Part shown: piece by piece, positions 55,664-64,000 of the stretch
Numbering within the stretch: position 1 is the stretch's first letter
How the letters are laid out: every line of letters starts with the position of its first letter
Made by a program: the position numbers and the translations under genes
Notes under the pieces: model-generated
Databases searched by the model: none
Seen by the model: the letters and a program-made list of their open reading frames with translations, nothing else
Told to the model about the DNA's origin: nothing
Assembly (NCBI RefSeq): GCF_000935045.1
Contig: NZ_JYKS01000001.1
Location: forward strand, 310,001-374,000
Source of the DNA: Pseudomonas sp. 10-1B
GTDB taxonomy: Bacteria; Pseudomonadota; Gammaproteobacteria; Pseudomonadales; Pseudomonadaceae
Direction of reading: 5' to 3'
DNA length: 64,000 nucleotides

Positions 55664-56680
55664 CTAACCTCTGGGGTCGAACGCCTCACGCAAGGCATCA
55701 CCGATGAACACCAGCAACGACAAGATCACCGCCAGCGCGAAGAATGCGGTAAAGCCCAGCCACGGCGCCTCCAGGTGCTGCTTGCCCTGGGTCACCAGCT
55801 CACCCAGCGAGGCGCTACCCGCCGGCATGCCGAAGCCAAGAAAGTCCAGCGCAGTCAGGGTGGTAATTGCCCCGGTCAGCATGAACGGCACATAGGTCAG
55901 CGTCGCATTCATGGCATTGGGCAGGATGTGCCGCAGCATCACCTGGCTGTCCGGTAAACCCAATGCCCGGGCGGCCTTCACATACTCCAGGTTACGCCCG
56001 CGCAGGAATTCGGCGCGCACCACATCGACCAGGGTCAGCCAGGAGAACAGCGCCATGATCCCCAGCAGCCACCAGAAGTCCGGCTCGACAAAACCACTGA
56101 GGATGATCAGCAGGTACAGCACCGGCAACCCTGACCACACCTCCAGCAAGCGCTGGCCGAGCAGGTCGACCCAACCGCCGTGGTAGCCCTGCAGGGCACC
56201 GGCAGCCACGCCGATGAGCACGCTGACCACGGTCAGGGCAAAGGCGAATAGTAAAGACACCCGCGTGCCGTACAGCACCCGGGCCAGCACGTCGCGGCCC
56301 TGGTCGTCGGTGCCCAGCCAGTTGCTCGCGCTGGGCGGGCTGGGCGTGGGCACCTGCAGGTCGTAGTTGGGGGTGTCGGCACTGAACGGGATTGGCGCGA
56401 ACAGCATCCAGCCCCCCTGGTGCTCGATCAGCTGGCGCACATAGGCGCTGCGGTAGTCTGGTTGAAACGGCAACTGGCCACCGAACTGCTGCTCGGTGTA
56501 ACGCTTGAGCGCCGGCACGTACAGCTCGCCCTTGTAGCCCAGCAGCAGCGGCTTGTCGTTGGCCACCAGCTCGGCGCCCAGGCTTAGCAGCAGCACGCCG
56601 GCGAACAGCCACAGCGAGACCCAGCCGCGGCGGTTGCGGCGAAAGCGTTGCAGGCGACGGCGCGATACCGGCGACAGCAT
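55664..56680 (-). CDS. yejE: ABC peptide importer permease (YejE-like)
   Basis: 338-residue inner-membrane permease. N-terminal span VSLWLFAGVLLLSLGAEL. The transport domain has DQGRDVLARVLYGTRVSLLF and the EAA loop in EYVKAARALGLPDSQVMLRH. The start overlaps the yejB stop (TGATG). Normally the ATPase YejF follows; here a REP and the hbcR gene follow, so no ATPase is encoded next to it. Confidence 0.9.
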   Translation of the reverse strand: MLSPVSRRRLQRFRRNRRGWVSLWLFAGVLLLSLGAELVANDKPLLLGYKGELYVPALKRYTEQQFGGQLPFQPDYRSAYVRQLIEHQGGWMLFAPIPFSADTPNYDLQVPTPSPPSASNWLGTDDQGRDVLARVLYGTRVSLLFAFALTVVSVLIGVAAGALQGYHGGWVDLLGQRLLEVWSGLPVLYLLIILSGFVEPDFWWLLGIMALFSWLTLVDVVRAEFLRGRNLEYVKAARALGLPDSQVMLRHILPNAMNATLTYVPFMLTGAITTLTALDFLGFGMPAGSASLGELVTQGKQHLEAPWLGFTAFFALAVILSLLVFIGDALREAFDPRG

Positions 56681-57738
56681 CAGTGTGCCCTCGTGTCGAA
56701 GTCGATACGCGGGTCGAGCAGGGTATACGACAGGTCCCCGATCAGGCGGATCAACAGGCCCGCCAGGGTAAAGATGAACAGGGTGCCGAACACTACCGGG
56801 TAATCCCGTGACACCGCCGCGTCGTAGCTCATGCGGCCCAGGCCATCGAGCGAGAAGATCACCTCGATCAGCAACGAGCCGGCGAAGAACACCGTGATCA
56901 GCGCTTGCGGCAGCCCGGCCACCACCAGCAGCATGGCATTGCGCAGCACGTGGCCATATAGCACGCGGCGCTCGCTCAGGCCCTTGGCACGGGCGGTGAC
57001 CACGTATTGCCTGGAAATCTCGTCGAGGAAGGCGTTCTTGGTCAGCAGCGTGAGGGTGGCGAAGCCGCCGATCACCAAGGCGCCGACCGGCAGTACCAAG
57101 TGCCAGAAATAGTCGGCGACCTTGCCCAGCAGGCTGAGCTCGTCGAAGTTGTCCGAGACCAGGCCGCGTACCGGGAACCAGTTGAGCGAGGTGCCGCCGG
57201 CGAACAGCACGATCAGTAGCAGGGCGAACAGGAACGAGGGCAGGGCATAGCCGATCACGATCAGTGCGCTGCTCCAGGCATCGAAATGGCTGCCGTGGCG
57301 TACCGCCTTGCGAATGCCCAGCGGGATCGACACCAGATAGGTGATCAGCGTGGCCCATAAGCCCAGCGACAGGGTAACCGGCAGCTTGTCGAGGATCAGG
57401 TCGGTGACCTTGGCGCCGCGGAAGAAGCTGTTGCCGAAGTCGAGCCGGGCATACTGACCGAGCATCAGCCACAAGCGCTCGGGGGCGGATTTGTCGAAGC
57501 CGTACTGGCGCTTTATCTCTTCGATCAGCTTCGGGTCCAGGCCGCGGGTGGCGCGTGACTCACCGTGTACCACCTCGGCCCGCGCGCCGGGTGCGCCGCC
57601 ACCGATGCCCTGCAAGCGCGCCACGGCCTGTTCCACCGGGCCACCCGGCGCGGCCTGGACGATAGCGAAGTTGACCAGCAGGATTGCCAGCAACGTCGGG
57701 ATGATCAGCAACAGGCGGCGCAGGATGTAGGTGGTCAT
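56680..57738 (-). CDS. yejB: ABC peptide importer permease (YejB-like)
   Basis: 352-residue inner-membrane permease from the ATG at 57738. N-terminal [20 protein letters not shown] and the EAA loop [19 protein letters not shown]. It carries the extended first loop typical of YejB ([20 protein letters not shown]). Overlaps its neighbours by 4 bp (yejA) and 1-2 bp (yejE), so the three are translated together. Confidence 0.9.
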   Translation of the reverse strand: MTTYILRRLLLIIPTLLAILLVNFAIVQAAPGGPVEQAVARLQGIGGGAPGARAEVVHGESRATRGLDPKLIEEIKRQYGFDKSAPERLWLMLGQYARLDFGNSFFRGAKVTDLILDKLPVTLSLGLWATLITYLVSIPLGIRKAVRHGSHFDAWSSALIVIGYALPSFLFALLLIVLFAGGTSLNWFPVRGLVSDNFDELSLLGKVADYFWHLVLPVGALVIGGFATLTLLTKNAFLDEISRQYVVTARAKGLSERRVLYGHVLRNAMLLVVAGLPQALITVFFAGSLLIEVIFSLDGLGRMSYDAAVSRDYPVVFGTLFIFTLAGLLIRLIGDLSYTLLDPRIDFDTRAH

Positions 57739-59660
57739 GGTGCAGCCTTCCGGCGTTCGGCCATTTGCGCATTGGTCAGCGCGGTGGGGCTGACTTCCCA
57801 CCACGTGTCCAGGCCTTCGTCATAGGCGGCCTGGACCTTGGGCAGGCCGAAGCGGTTCCACCAGACGGTGGAGCTGCCTGGTGGGTAGTAGTTGGGGATC
57901 CAGTAGTAATTCCATTGCAGCACCCGGTCCAGGGCATGGGCGTGGTGCAGCATGCCGGCCTGGGTGTCGGCGCGGACCAGGCCGTCGATCAGACGGTCCA
58001 CGGCGGGGTCCCGCAGGACCATCAGGTTGTTCGAGCCAGGGTCGCGGGCCGCTGCCGAGCCGAAGTAGTTGTACAGCTCGGCGCCGGGCGACAGGGTGAC
58101 CGGGTAGCCGGTGACGATCATGTCGTAGTCACGCGCCATCAGCCGGTTGACGTATTGGGCTGAATCGACATTGCGGATGTTCAAGGTCACGCCGATCTGT
58201 GCCAGGTTGCGCTTCCACGGCAGCAGCAGGCGCTCCATGCCTGCCTGGCCATTGAGGAAGGTGAACGCCAACGGCGTACCCTGGCTATTCACCAGGCGGT
58301 CGCCTTCGGGGTGCCAGCCAGCTTGTTCGAGCAGGGCCAGTGCCTGCAGCTGCTGCTTGCGGATGATCCCCGAACCGTCGGTGATCGGGGCTGTGAACAC
58401 GGTCGTGAAGACTTCATCCGGCACCTTGCCGCGCAGCGGTTCGAGCAGCTTCAGCTCGTCGGCATCCGGCAATTGGCGGGCCGCCAACGGGGTATTGGAG
58501 AACACGCTCTGCTGGCGGATGTACATATTGCGCATCATCTGCCGGTTGCTCCATTCGTAGTCCCACAGCATGCCCAGCGCCTGGCGCACGCGGCGGTCCT
58601 TGAACTGCGGCTGGTCGAGGTTGAACACGAAGCCTTGGGCAACCTGTGGCTTGGCCGGGCCCAGGTGGGCGCGCTGCAGGCGGCCGTCGTCCAGCTGTGC
58701 GCCGTTGTAGCCCAGGGTGTAGGCGGTGGCGGAGAACTCGCGGTTGTAGTCGTAGCCGCCACCTTTCAGCACCTGGCGCGCCACTTCGGTGTCGCCGAAG
58801 TACTCGATGCGCAATCTGTCGAAATTGTAGCGGCCACGGCTGGCCGGCAGGTCGCGCGCCCACCAGTTCGGGTCGCGTTCGAAGGTGATGCTGCGGCCGT
58901 TGTCGATACGGCCGATACGGTACGGCCCGCTGCCGACTGGCTTGTCGAAGCCGGCCCCATTGGCGAAGTCGCGCTGCTGCCAGTCGTGTTCGGGCAACAC
59001 CGGCAGGCTGGCGAGGTCCAGCGCCAGGGTGCGGCCATGGTCGGGCTTGAAGTCGAAGCGCACGCGTTGCGGAGTTTCGACGGTAACGCCAGCGACATTG
59101 GCGAACAGGGTGCGGTACTTGAGGCTGCCCTTGCTCATCAGCAACTCGAAAGTGAAGCGTACGTCCTCGGCGCGCACTGGCTTGCCATCGGCGAAAGTGG
59201 CACGCGGGTCGATCTCGAAGCGTAGCCAGGCATCATCCGGGCCACGCTCCATGCGCCGGGCGATCAGGCCATAGACGGTATAGGGCTCGTCGAATGAACG
59301 CACAGCCAGCGGCGCATACAGCAGGCCATCGACCTCGCTGACGCCGATGCCTTTGTCGATGTACGGCAGAATATGGTCGAACTGGCCGATCTCGATGGCC
59401 GAACGGCGCAGCATGCCGCCCTTGGGTGCGTCGGGGTTTACGTAGTCGAAATGGCGGAAGGTTTCGCTGTAGCGGGGGGCTTCGCCGTAGACGGTGAGGG
59501 CATGGGTGGGGGCGGCGTGGGTGTTGCAGGCAAGACCAAGCAGTAGCAGGCAACGCAGAACCTGTGGGAGCGGGTTCAACCGCGAATGCGTCAGGCCAGA
59601 CAGCGGGGTTGCCTGATCTGGCCTATTCGCGGGCAAGCCCGCTCCCACAGGGACCTTCAT
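57735..59660 (-). CDS. yejA: ABC peptide importer binding protein (YejA-like), start region made of REP DNA
   Basis: Extracellular solute-binding protein, up to 641 residues. The mature part starts around [19 protein letters not shown] and contains GSGPYRIG and [18 protein letters not shown], normal for YejA. The ATG at 59660 has no ribosome site, and its first about 33 codons read through a REP pair ([18 protein letters not shown]). An in-frame TTG at 59579, codon 28, gives [20 protein letters not shown], a good signal peptide. The true start was probably shifted by the repeat. Confidence 0.86.
   Translation of the reverse strand: MKVPVGAGLPANRPDQATPLSGLTHSRLNPLPQVLRCLLLLGLACNTHAAPTHALTVYGEAPRYSETFRHFDYVNPDAPKGGMLRRSAIEIGQFDHILPYIDKGIGVSEVDGLLYAPLAVRSFDEPYTVYGLIARRMERGPDDAWLRFEIDPRATFADGKPVRAEDVRFTFELLMSKGSLKYRTLFANVAGVTVETPQRVRFDFKPDHGRTLALDLASLPVLPEHDWQQRDFANGAGFDKPVGSGPYRIGRIDNGRSITFERDPNWWARDLPASRGRYNFDRLRIEYFGDTEVARQVLKGGGYDYNREFSATAYTLGYNGAQLDDGRLQRAHLGPAKPQVAQGFVFNLDQPQFKDRRVRQALGMLWDYEWSNRQMMRNMYIRQQSVFSNTPLAARQLPDADELKLLEPLRGKVPDEVFTTVFTAPITDGSGIIRKQQLQALALLEQAGWHPEGDRLVNSQGTPLAFTFLNGQAGMERLLLPWKRNLAQIGVTLNIRNVDSAQYVNRLMARDYDMIVTGYPVTLSPGAELYNYFGSAAARDPGSNNLMVLRDPAVDRLIDGLVRADTQAGMLHHAHALDRVLQWNYYWIPNYYPPGSSTVWWNRFGLPKVQAAYDEGLDTWWEVSPTALTNAQMAERRKAAP
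59560..59652. repeat. REP pair overlapping the 5' end of yejA
   Basis: GTGGGAGCGGGTTCAACCGC and inverted GCGGGCAAGCCCGCTCCCAC around a 46-bp spacer. The inner copy encodes the n-region of the predicted signal peptide. Confidence 0.88.
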
Positions 59661-59673
59661 CGGCTGCGATGAC

Positions 59674-59955
59674 TTAGTCCTGACGGCTGGTCACTTCCAG
59701 CAGGTGATAGCCGAACTGGGTCTTCACCGGGCCTTGCACGGTGTTGACCGGGGCGCTGAACACCACGGTGTCGAATTCCTTGACCATCTGGCCTGGGCCG
59801 AACGAGCCCAGGTCGCCGCCCTGGCGGCTGGACGGGCAGGTGGAGTTGGCTTTGGCGATTTCAGCGAAGTCGGCACCTGCTTCGATCTGGGCTTTCAGTT
59901 CGTTGCATTTCTCTTCGCTGCTGACCAGGATGTGGCGGGCGGTTGCACGTGCCAT
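59674..59955 (-). CDS. ppiC: Parvulin-type peptidyl-prolyl isomerase (second copy)
   Basis: 93 residues from the ATG at 59955 with AAGGAG upstream. Motifs are TARHILVSSEEKCNELK, NSTCPSSRQGGDLGSFGPGQ and GPVKTQFGYHLLEV. It is close to the parvulin at 48621 but clearly divergent. Cytosolic, acts as a general folding helper. Confidence 0.93.
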   Translation of the reverse strand: MARATARHILVSSEEKCNELKAQIEAGADFAEIAKANSTCPSSRQGGDLGSFGPGQMVKEFDTVVFSAPVNTVQGPVKTQFGYHLLEVTSRQD

Positions 59956-60033
59956 GGGTACTGCTCCTTGGGGTAAAAAAGCAAGCCTAGCGCATTTGTC
60001 TGCGAAATGTCTCACCGGGTTTACAGACCGGTA

Positions 60034-61095
60034 CTACAGTTTTTGTGCCGCCTCGCGCAACAGGGTTTCGGTCGAGGCCCAGCCCAGGCAGCCATCGGTG
60101 ATCGACACGCCGTATTTCAACGCGCCCTTGCCCAGCGCCTGGCAACCATCGAACAGGTGCCCCTCGATCATCACGCCGACCAGCGAGCGGTCGCCGGCCA
60201 GGCGCTGCTCCAGCACCTCGTTGAATACGGCGGGCTGGCGCGCCGGGTCCTTGCCGCTGTTGGCATGGCTGCAATCGACCATGATCCGTGCCTGCAGCCC
60301 AGCCTTGGCCAGCGCCTGGCGGGCCATGGCGATGCTGTTGGCATCGTAGTTAGGGCCCTTGTGGCCGCCGCGCAGTACCAGGTGCGTGTCCGGGTTGCCC
60401 AGGGTCTCGATGATCGCCGGGTGGCCCTGTGCATCCATGCCGAAGTGGCGGTGCGGATGGGCGGCGCTGCGCATGGCGTCGCTGGCGATGGCAATACCGC
60501 CGTCGGTGCCGTTCTTGAAGCCCACTGGCAGTTCCAGGCCGCTGACCATTTCGCGGTGGATCTGCGATTCGGTGGTGCGGGCGCCAATGGCAGCCCAGGC
60601 CAGCAGGTCATCGAAGTAGCCGGCGGCCATGGGCTGCAGCAGCTCGGTGGCAACCGGCAGGCCGCGCTCGATCATGCTCAGCATCAGCCCGCGGGACAAG
60701 GCGATGCCTGCGTGCATGTCGTCGCTGCCATCGAGGTGCGGGTCGTAGGCCAGGCCTTTCCAGCCCACCGTGGTGCGGGGTTTCTCGACGTAGGCGCGCA
60801 TCACCAGCAGCAGCTTGTCGTCGACTTCGCGGCTGAGGGCGGCCAGGCGGTCGGCGTATTCCAGGGCCGAGCGCGGGTCGTGGATCGAGCACGGGCCAAC
60901 GATCACCAGCAGGCGCTGGTCACGGCCTTCGAGGATGTCGCGGATGGCTTGGCGGTGGGCCTGGACTTGCTGGGTAAGTTCGCTGGACAGCGGCATCTGC
61001 TGCTTGAGCAGGTGTGGGTTGGGCAGGCGCTTGCTGACGGTGGTGTTGGCCGCTTGCGGCTGGGTCAGGGGCAGGGCGAGGTTGGAAGCTTGCAT
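60034..61095 (-). CDS. aroF: DAHP synthase (AroF/G/H type)
   Basis: First step of the shikimate pathway: condenses phosphoenolpyruvate and erythrose 4-phosphate. 353 residues from the ATG at 61095 (MQASNLALPLTQ). Type I motifs: LLVIVGPCSIHDP (about 63-75), RAYVEKPRTTVGWKG and the metal-binding MVDCSHANSGK. The isozyme (Tyr-, Phe- or Trp-sensitive) cannot be fixed from sequence. The symbol is a class label. Its 5' leader has two aromatic-rich leader peptides and a terminator, so it is probably regulated by attenuation. Confidence 0.92.
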   Translation of the reverse strand: MQASNLALPLTQPQAANTTVSKRLPNPHLLKQQMPLSSELTQQVQAHRQAIRDILEGRDQRLLVIVGPCSIHDPRSALEYADRLAALSREVDDKLLLVMRAYVEKPRTTVGWKGLAYDPHLDGSDDMHAGIALSRGLMLSMIERGLPVATELLQPMAAGYFDDLLAWAAIGARTTESQIHREMVSGLELPVGFKNGTDGGIAIASDAMRSAAHPHRHFGMDAQGHPAIIETLGNPDTHLVLRGGHKGPNYDANSIAMARQALAKAGLQARIMVDCSHANSGKDPARQPAVFNEVLEQRLAGDRSLVGVMIEGHLFDGCQALGKGALKYGVSITDGCLGWASTETLLREAAQKL

Positions 61096-61144
61096 GGCGT
61101 ATGTTCCCTGGGCGGACGGCGGGTTCTGGCCCGCGTGGTCGGCC

Positions 61145-61294
61145 CTATCGAGGTGTTCGACAGATCGTTGAATTCGTATTGGCTGCTGCATTGCCACCTG
61201 TGCAAGACCGAACGGAGGCGGCAGGCTGGCCCGAACGGGATTGGCTAAATCGCCAGGCGTAGGTGTTTGCGTAGTAATAAGTGGCGTAGTTCAT
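61145..61294 (-). CDS. Second leader ORF, Tyr-rich (49 residues)
   Basis: Starts MNYATYYYANTYAWRFSQS: five tyrosines, one Trp and one Phe within 17 codons. A GAGGA ribosome site lies 9 nt before the ATG, and the stop is 49 nt before the DAHP synthase start. It lies downstream of the attenuator terminator, so it would be translated only when readthrough occurs. Probably a leader peptide that senses tyrosine charging, or one coupled to translation of aroF. Confidence 0.6.
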   Translation of the reverse strand: MNYATYYYANTYAWRFSQSRSGQPAASVRSCTGGNAAANTNSTICRTPR

Positions 61295-61334
61295 GAATCT
61301 GTCCTCAATGTGAATCGGTGTTGTTCCAGGGCCT

Positions 61335-61374
61335 GAAAAGCAAAACCCCCGGTCGGGGAGCCGACCGGGGGTTT
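61335..61374 (-). terminator. Attenuator terminator (segments 3:4) in the DAHP synthase leader
   Basis: Minus-strand AAACCCCCGGTCGG, loop CTCC, then CCGACCGGGGGTTT followed by TGCTTTTC: a 14-bp stem and T-run. The segment GGTCGGC inside its left arm can instead pair with GCCGATACC upstream (segment 2), forming the antiterminator. Confidence 0.85.
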
Positions 61375-61418
61375 GAGTATTCTCATGTTCGGCGGCCCCT
61401 CGAAGGTGGGCGCCGGGT

Positions 61419-61451
61419 GGGTATCGGCGCCTAGTGGCTAAACCAATACCC
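61419..61451 (-). promoter_or_regulatory. Attenuator segments 1 and 2
   Basis: Minus strand: GGGTATTGG (61451-61443) contains the Gly-Tyr-Trp codons of the first leader peptide and pairs over 9 bp with CCGATACCC (61427-61419), one G-T pair. A ribosome stalled on the Tyr/Trp codons would free the second segment to pair with terminator segment 3. Confidence 0.75.
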
Positions 61452-61550
61452 GAAGTAATAGCTGGCAGGTGCCACGCAGCCGGCAACGGCCAGCACTGGA
61501 CGCAGGCTGCGACCGGTGTGGTTGGCGTGGTTGCGGGTGTGTTTCGGCAT
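61431..61550 (-). CDS. First aromatic leader peptide (39 residues)
   Basis: Starts MPKHTRNHANHTGRS and ends SYYFGYWFSH, with Tyr-Tyr-Phe-Gly-Tyr-Trp-Phe just before the stop. A GGAGA ribosome site is 7 nt before the ATG. The aromatic codons overlap attenuator segment 1, and the terminator follows about 57 nt after the stop. This is the layout of a classical amino-acid attenuator leader. Confidence 0.8.
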   Translation of the reverse strand: MPKHTRNHANHTGRSLRPVLAVAGCVAPASYYFGYWFSH

Positions 61551-61649
61551 GTTGCTCTCCAGTGAATGAGCCCGAGCTTACTTCAGTTCGGGCAGGCCAT
61601 TCAATGGATAAATACTATGGAGACGATCATTTATTTTGTACCAATGGGT

Positions 61650-62198
61650 TCAATGACCATAGCGCCCGACCAAACTTTGCGCCCCCAGTGCGTGGCCTTG
61701 CAGCAACTCCAGCAAGCCGTTGCGGTCCAGGCCTTCTGGCAGGGTGCCCAGCGGCAGGTCGGTGGCGATCAGCGTCAGCGCGTAGTGGTGCGGGTTGTCG
61801 CCAGCGGGTGGGCAGGGGCCTCGGTAGCTGAGGGTGCCACGCGAGTTGCGCCCCACCGTCACGCCTTGCCCGGTAATCCCGGCCGCGCCTTCCTTCAGCC
61901 CATCCTGGGCCGGGTCGATGTTGTAGGCAATCCAGTGGACCACGCCGATGCCCTTGCCGCCGTCAGGGTCGAACATCACCAGGGCCAGCGACTGGGTGCC
62001 CGCGGGGAGGTTGTCCCAGCTCAGTTGCGGGGTGCGCTCTTCGCCAGCGCCGCAGGCCGGGTCCGGGCCAACCTGTTGCAAGGCGATCACACCGCCATCG
62101 GTGAACGACGAGGAGCTGATCGACAGTGCGCCTTGGTTGCCGGCGGCAATGGCACTGCACGGCAGCAGGGCGGCGAACAGCCAGGGCTTGAGGTTCAT
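61650..62198 (-). CDS. YbhB/YbcL-type PEBP family protein
   Basis: 182 residues with a signal peptide (FAALLPCSAIAAG), so periplasmic. It has the phosphatidylethanolamine-binding fold blocks TPQLSWDNLPAGTQSLALVM, FDPDGGKGIGVVHWIAYNI and YRGPCPPAGDNPHHYALTL. The function of bacterial members is unclear. Single gene. Confidence 0.88.
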   Translation of the reverse strand: MNLKPWLFAALLPCSAIAAGNQGALSISSSSFTDGGVIALQQVGPDPACGAGEERTPQLSWDNLPAGTQSLALVMFDPDGGKGIGVVHWIAYNIDPAQDGLKEGAAGITGQGVTVGRNSRGTLSYRGPCPPAGDNPHHYALTLIATDLPLGTLPEGLDRNGLLELLQGHALGAQSLVGRYGH

Positions 62199-62246
62199 GG
62201 CGAATCCTTGGCAGGGCGTTGCGCCGCAGTGTAGTCCACGGCAGCG

Positions 62247-62558
62247 TCAATGGCTGTCCTGGTCCTCGGCGGTACCACCGCTGTGCCCGGCACCCGAGCC
62301 GGTGGCTTCACCGGTACTGTTGGAGCCGCCACTGGCACCGTCGGCGGCGTCGGTGTTGCTACCGGTGTCGCTACTGTCGTTACCTTTGCTGCTGCCTGGG
62401 CTGTTGACGCTGCTGCCTTCACCGGCGGTCTTGCCCCCGGACTGGTCGGTTTGCGGGCGTGTGTCGGTATTGGTGCTTTCGCTAGCCGCGAAGCTGGTGC
62501 CGGAGAGCGTGGCCAGGGCCAGGGCGAGGGCCAGTGAGAGGGGGCGAATGCGGATCAT
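62247..62558 (-). CDS. Secreted low-complexity Ser/Gly/Thr protein
   Basis: 103 residues from the ATG at 62558 with AAGGAGA upstream. The signal peptide LSLALALALATLSGTSFA is followed by a disordered mature part dominated by Ser, Gly, Asp, Asn and Thr (SKGNDSSDTGSNTDAADG) with no hydrophobic core or cysteine. It might be a periplasmic spacer, linker or stress protein. No family recognised. Confidence 0.7.
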   Translation of the reverse strand: MIRIRPLSLALALALATLSGTSFAASESTNTDTRPQTDQSGGKTAGEGSSVNSPGSSKGNDSSDTGSNTDAADGASGGSNSTGEATGSGAGHSGGTAEDQDSH

Positions 62559-62644
62559 GGAACGTCTCCTTTGCGGATGATCTGTCATTCGTTTGGCTGG
62601 AGGCTGGCGGTGGCGTGCCTTCCGGGCGACGAGCGGTCACTGGG

Positions 62645-62848
62645 CCGGGGGCCGCTATGCGGCCCAATCGCCGGCAAGCCAGCTCCCACCTCGACCGCAT
62701 AGGCCTCAAGCCCTATGCAGTACCTGTGGGAGCCGGCTTGCCGGCGATGAGGCCAGTCCAGGCAATACAAGACAGTTGCTCCCACAGTCATGGCATGTGT
62801 GAACCTGTGGGAGCCGGCTTGCCCGCGATTGGGCTGCGCAGCAGCCCT
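62645..62848. repeat. REP cluster of three units
   Basis: Hairpin GGGGCCGCTATGCGGCCC, then GCCGGCAAGCCAGCTCCCAC, the common spacer (CATAGGCCTCAAGCCCTATG), inverted GTGGGAGCCGGCTTGCCGGC, and a third unit GTGGGAGCCGGCTTGCCCGC ending in GGGCTGCGCAGCAGCCC. It fills the gap before the MFS stop. Confidence 0.88.
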
Positions 62849-62853
62849 TTGGC

Positions 62854-64000
62854 TCAGTGAGTTTCGCTGCGGGGAGCCTGCACAGGCTCGACTGGCTCCA
62901 GCGGCGGATGCTCTTGCGCCGCATGCATCAGGTCTTCGGTCACCCGCAGTTCGGCGCCGGTCGGCGAGAAGGTGGTCGAGGCGGTGAACGGTGCCGGGTG
63001 CTCGGCCGCTGGGCGCTTGCCACGGCGCCACAGGAAGAACGCCACCATGCACAGGTTGACCACGGCAAACGCCCAGAACAGCCCGGCCTCGCCGAATTTG
63101 GTCATCATCGGCGAGATCGCCACCGGCGCCATGGCCGACCCCAGCGAGTTGATCAGCAGCAGGCCCTGGATCATCGGCACCAGCGCATCGGAGGGCGCGC
63201 GGTCGGCGGCATGGCTGACCGCCACCGGGTACAGGGTGAACACCCCACCGCCGAGCAGGAACAGCATGGCCGGCAGCAGCACCGAGTCAGACGGCAGGAA
63301 TACCGTGACCAGCGACAGTACAACGCACAATGCGGCAAGGGCGAGCAGCACATCGAGGCGGTCCTTGCGGTCGGACCAGCGCCCGACCGGGTATTGCAGC
63401 AGCATGGCACCGAGGATCACCCAGGCCATCATGTTGCCGACCTCACCCACTTCCAGGCCAATGCGCTGCAGGTACAGCGGCAGCAGGGCATAGATGCCGG
63501 CAATGGCCACACCCGAGCCGAAGCAGCCGACCAGGCCGGACGGCGCCACGCCCAGCAACTGGCGGGGCTTGAGCGGTTCGACCTGCTCCAGCAACGGCGA
63601 CACGCGCGGCAGGATCACGATCGGCAGTACCGACAGCGCGGCGAGCACGCCGGCCAGCATGAACGGTGCGGTGTCACCCAGCTGGGTGATTTCGCCAAGC
63701 CCGGCCTGGGCGATCACCCCGGCGCCGTAGAAGGCGATCATGTACAGCGCCAGCAGGCGGCCGCGGATCTTCGCGTCACCGGCCAGCAGCAGCCAGCTTT
63801 CGATCACCAGGAATACGCCCACGGCCGCCCAGCCGTTGATCAGGCGCAGCACCGACCACCAGGTGGCGTCGTAGAACAGCCCCTGCAGCAAAATGGTCAC
63901 GCCGATCAGCGAAGCGAAGCTGGTGTAGGCGCGGATATGGCCGATGCGCAGGATCAGCCGGTCGTTGAAGATTGCACCGAGGGTCAGGCCGATGAAGTAG
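62854..64000 (-). CDS. MFS transporter (YcaD-like), 5' end cut by window
   Basis: The frame is open through the right end of the window, so the N-terminus is missing. The visible about 381 residues have nine or so hydrophobic segments and contain GRLLALYMIAFYGAGVIAQA, LLQYPVGRWSDRKDRLDVLL and TLYPVAVSHAADRAPSDALV. The C-terminal tail after RRGKRPAAEHPAP is hydrophilic and proline-rich. The pattern fits the E. coli YcaD-type family. The substrate is unknown. Confidence 0.85.
   Translation of the reverse strand, partial: YFIGLTLGAIFNDRLILRIGHIRAYTSFASLIGVTILLQGLFYDATWWSVLRLINGWAAVGVFLVIESWLLLAGDAKIRGRLLALYMIAFYGAGVIAQAGLGEITQLGDTAPFMLAGVLAALSVLPIVILPRVSPLLEQVEPLKPRQLLGVAPSGLVGCFGSGVAIAGIYALLPLYLQRIGLEVGEVGNMMAWVILGAMLLQYPVGRWSDRKDRLDVLLALAALCVVLSLVTVFLPSDSVLLPAMLFLLGGGVFTLYPVAVSHAADRAPSDALVPMIQGLLLINSLGSAMAPVAISPMMTKFGEAGLFWAFAVVNLCMVAFFLWRRGKRPAAEHPAPFTASTTFSPTGAELRVTEDLMHAAQEHPPLEPVEPVQAPRSETH

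Noticed and set aside
61551..61649. Search for a TyrR/PhhR-type box upstream of the first leader peptide
   Set aside because: No TGTAAA-N6-TTTACA-like palindrome was found; only a short GCCCGA/TCGGGC hairpin is present.

Overview
The window is high-GC chromosomal DNA that reads as Pseudomonas, most likely the P. putida group. The protein set fits (membrane malate:quinone oxidoreductase, NhaA, YghU, ecotin, HbcR-type regulator). The gaps are full of P. putida-style REP palindromes with the cores GCGGGTNAACCCGCTCCCACAG and GCCGGCAAGCCAGCTCCCAC. No rRNA, tRNA or CRISPR array was seen. Both ends cut a gene: mqo on the left and an MFS transporter on the right.

Layout. 1-14.2 kb: mqo, ugd, a methyltransferase, a two-gene carboxynorspermidine (alternative polyamine) operon, a serine/threonine dehydratase with its regulator, an amidase, yghU, an alpha/beta hydrolase and an MFS exporter. 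14.2-17.4 kb: ybiT (ABC-F) with a frameshifted tyrosine-integrase remnant directly upstream and small orphan genes. 17.4-19.6 kb: a zinc-starvation island of zinc-free paralogues (L31, FolE2, DksA2, L36) with three Zur-like boxes. 19.7-23.2 kb: nhaA and small envelope proteins.

23.3-42.2 kb is the most interesting part. Two seven-gene operons flank one AraC-type regulator. One is quinone oxidoreductase, TauD-like dioxygenase, BKACE, MFS, DsbA-like, Rieske protein and YeiH. The other is hydrolase, DUF1302, DUF1329, Ycf48-like, MMPL/RND, acyl-CoA dehydrogenase and acyl-CoA synthetase. Each operon is preceded by a nearly identical tandem operator with a 21-bp repeat period and a -10-like hexamer at the same distance. 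This suggests one co-regulated catabolic regulon for an unknown hydrophobic carboxylate. The MMPL gene carries an entire REP pair in frame inside its coding sequence.

42.4-49 kb: a possible LPS-core transferase, ogt, a nitrilase-family amidase, a phosphatase, two LysE exporters, an AraC regulator and a parvulin. 49-55.5 kb: ketone-body use (acetoacetyl-CoA synthetase, 3-hydroxybutyrate dehydrogenase, GntP permease, sigma-54 activator HbcR) with a visible -24/-12 promoter; ecotin lies inside this cluster. 55.6-59.7 kb: a YejABE-type peptide importer without an adjacent ATPase, whose binding-protein gene starts inside a REP pair. 59.7-61.6 kb: a parvulin and a DAHP synthase preceded by a 39-codon leader ending in Tyr/Phe/Trp codons, a classical 1:2 / 2:3 / 3:4 attenuator, and a second Tyr-rich leader ORF. 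61.6-64 kb: a PEBP-family protein, a low-complexity secreted protein and the truncated MFS gene.
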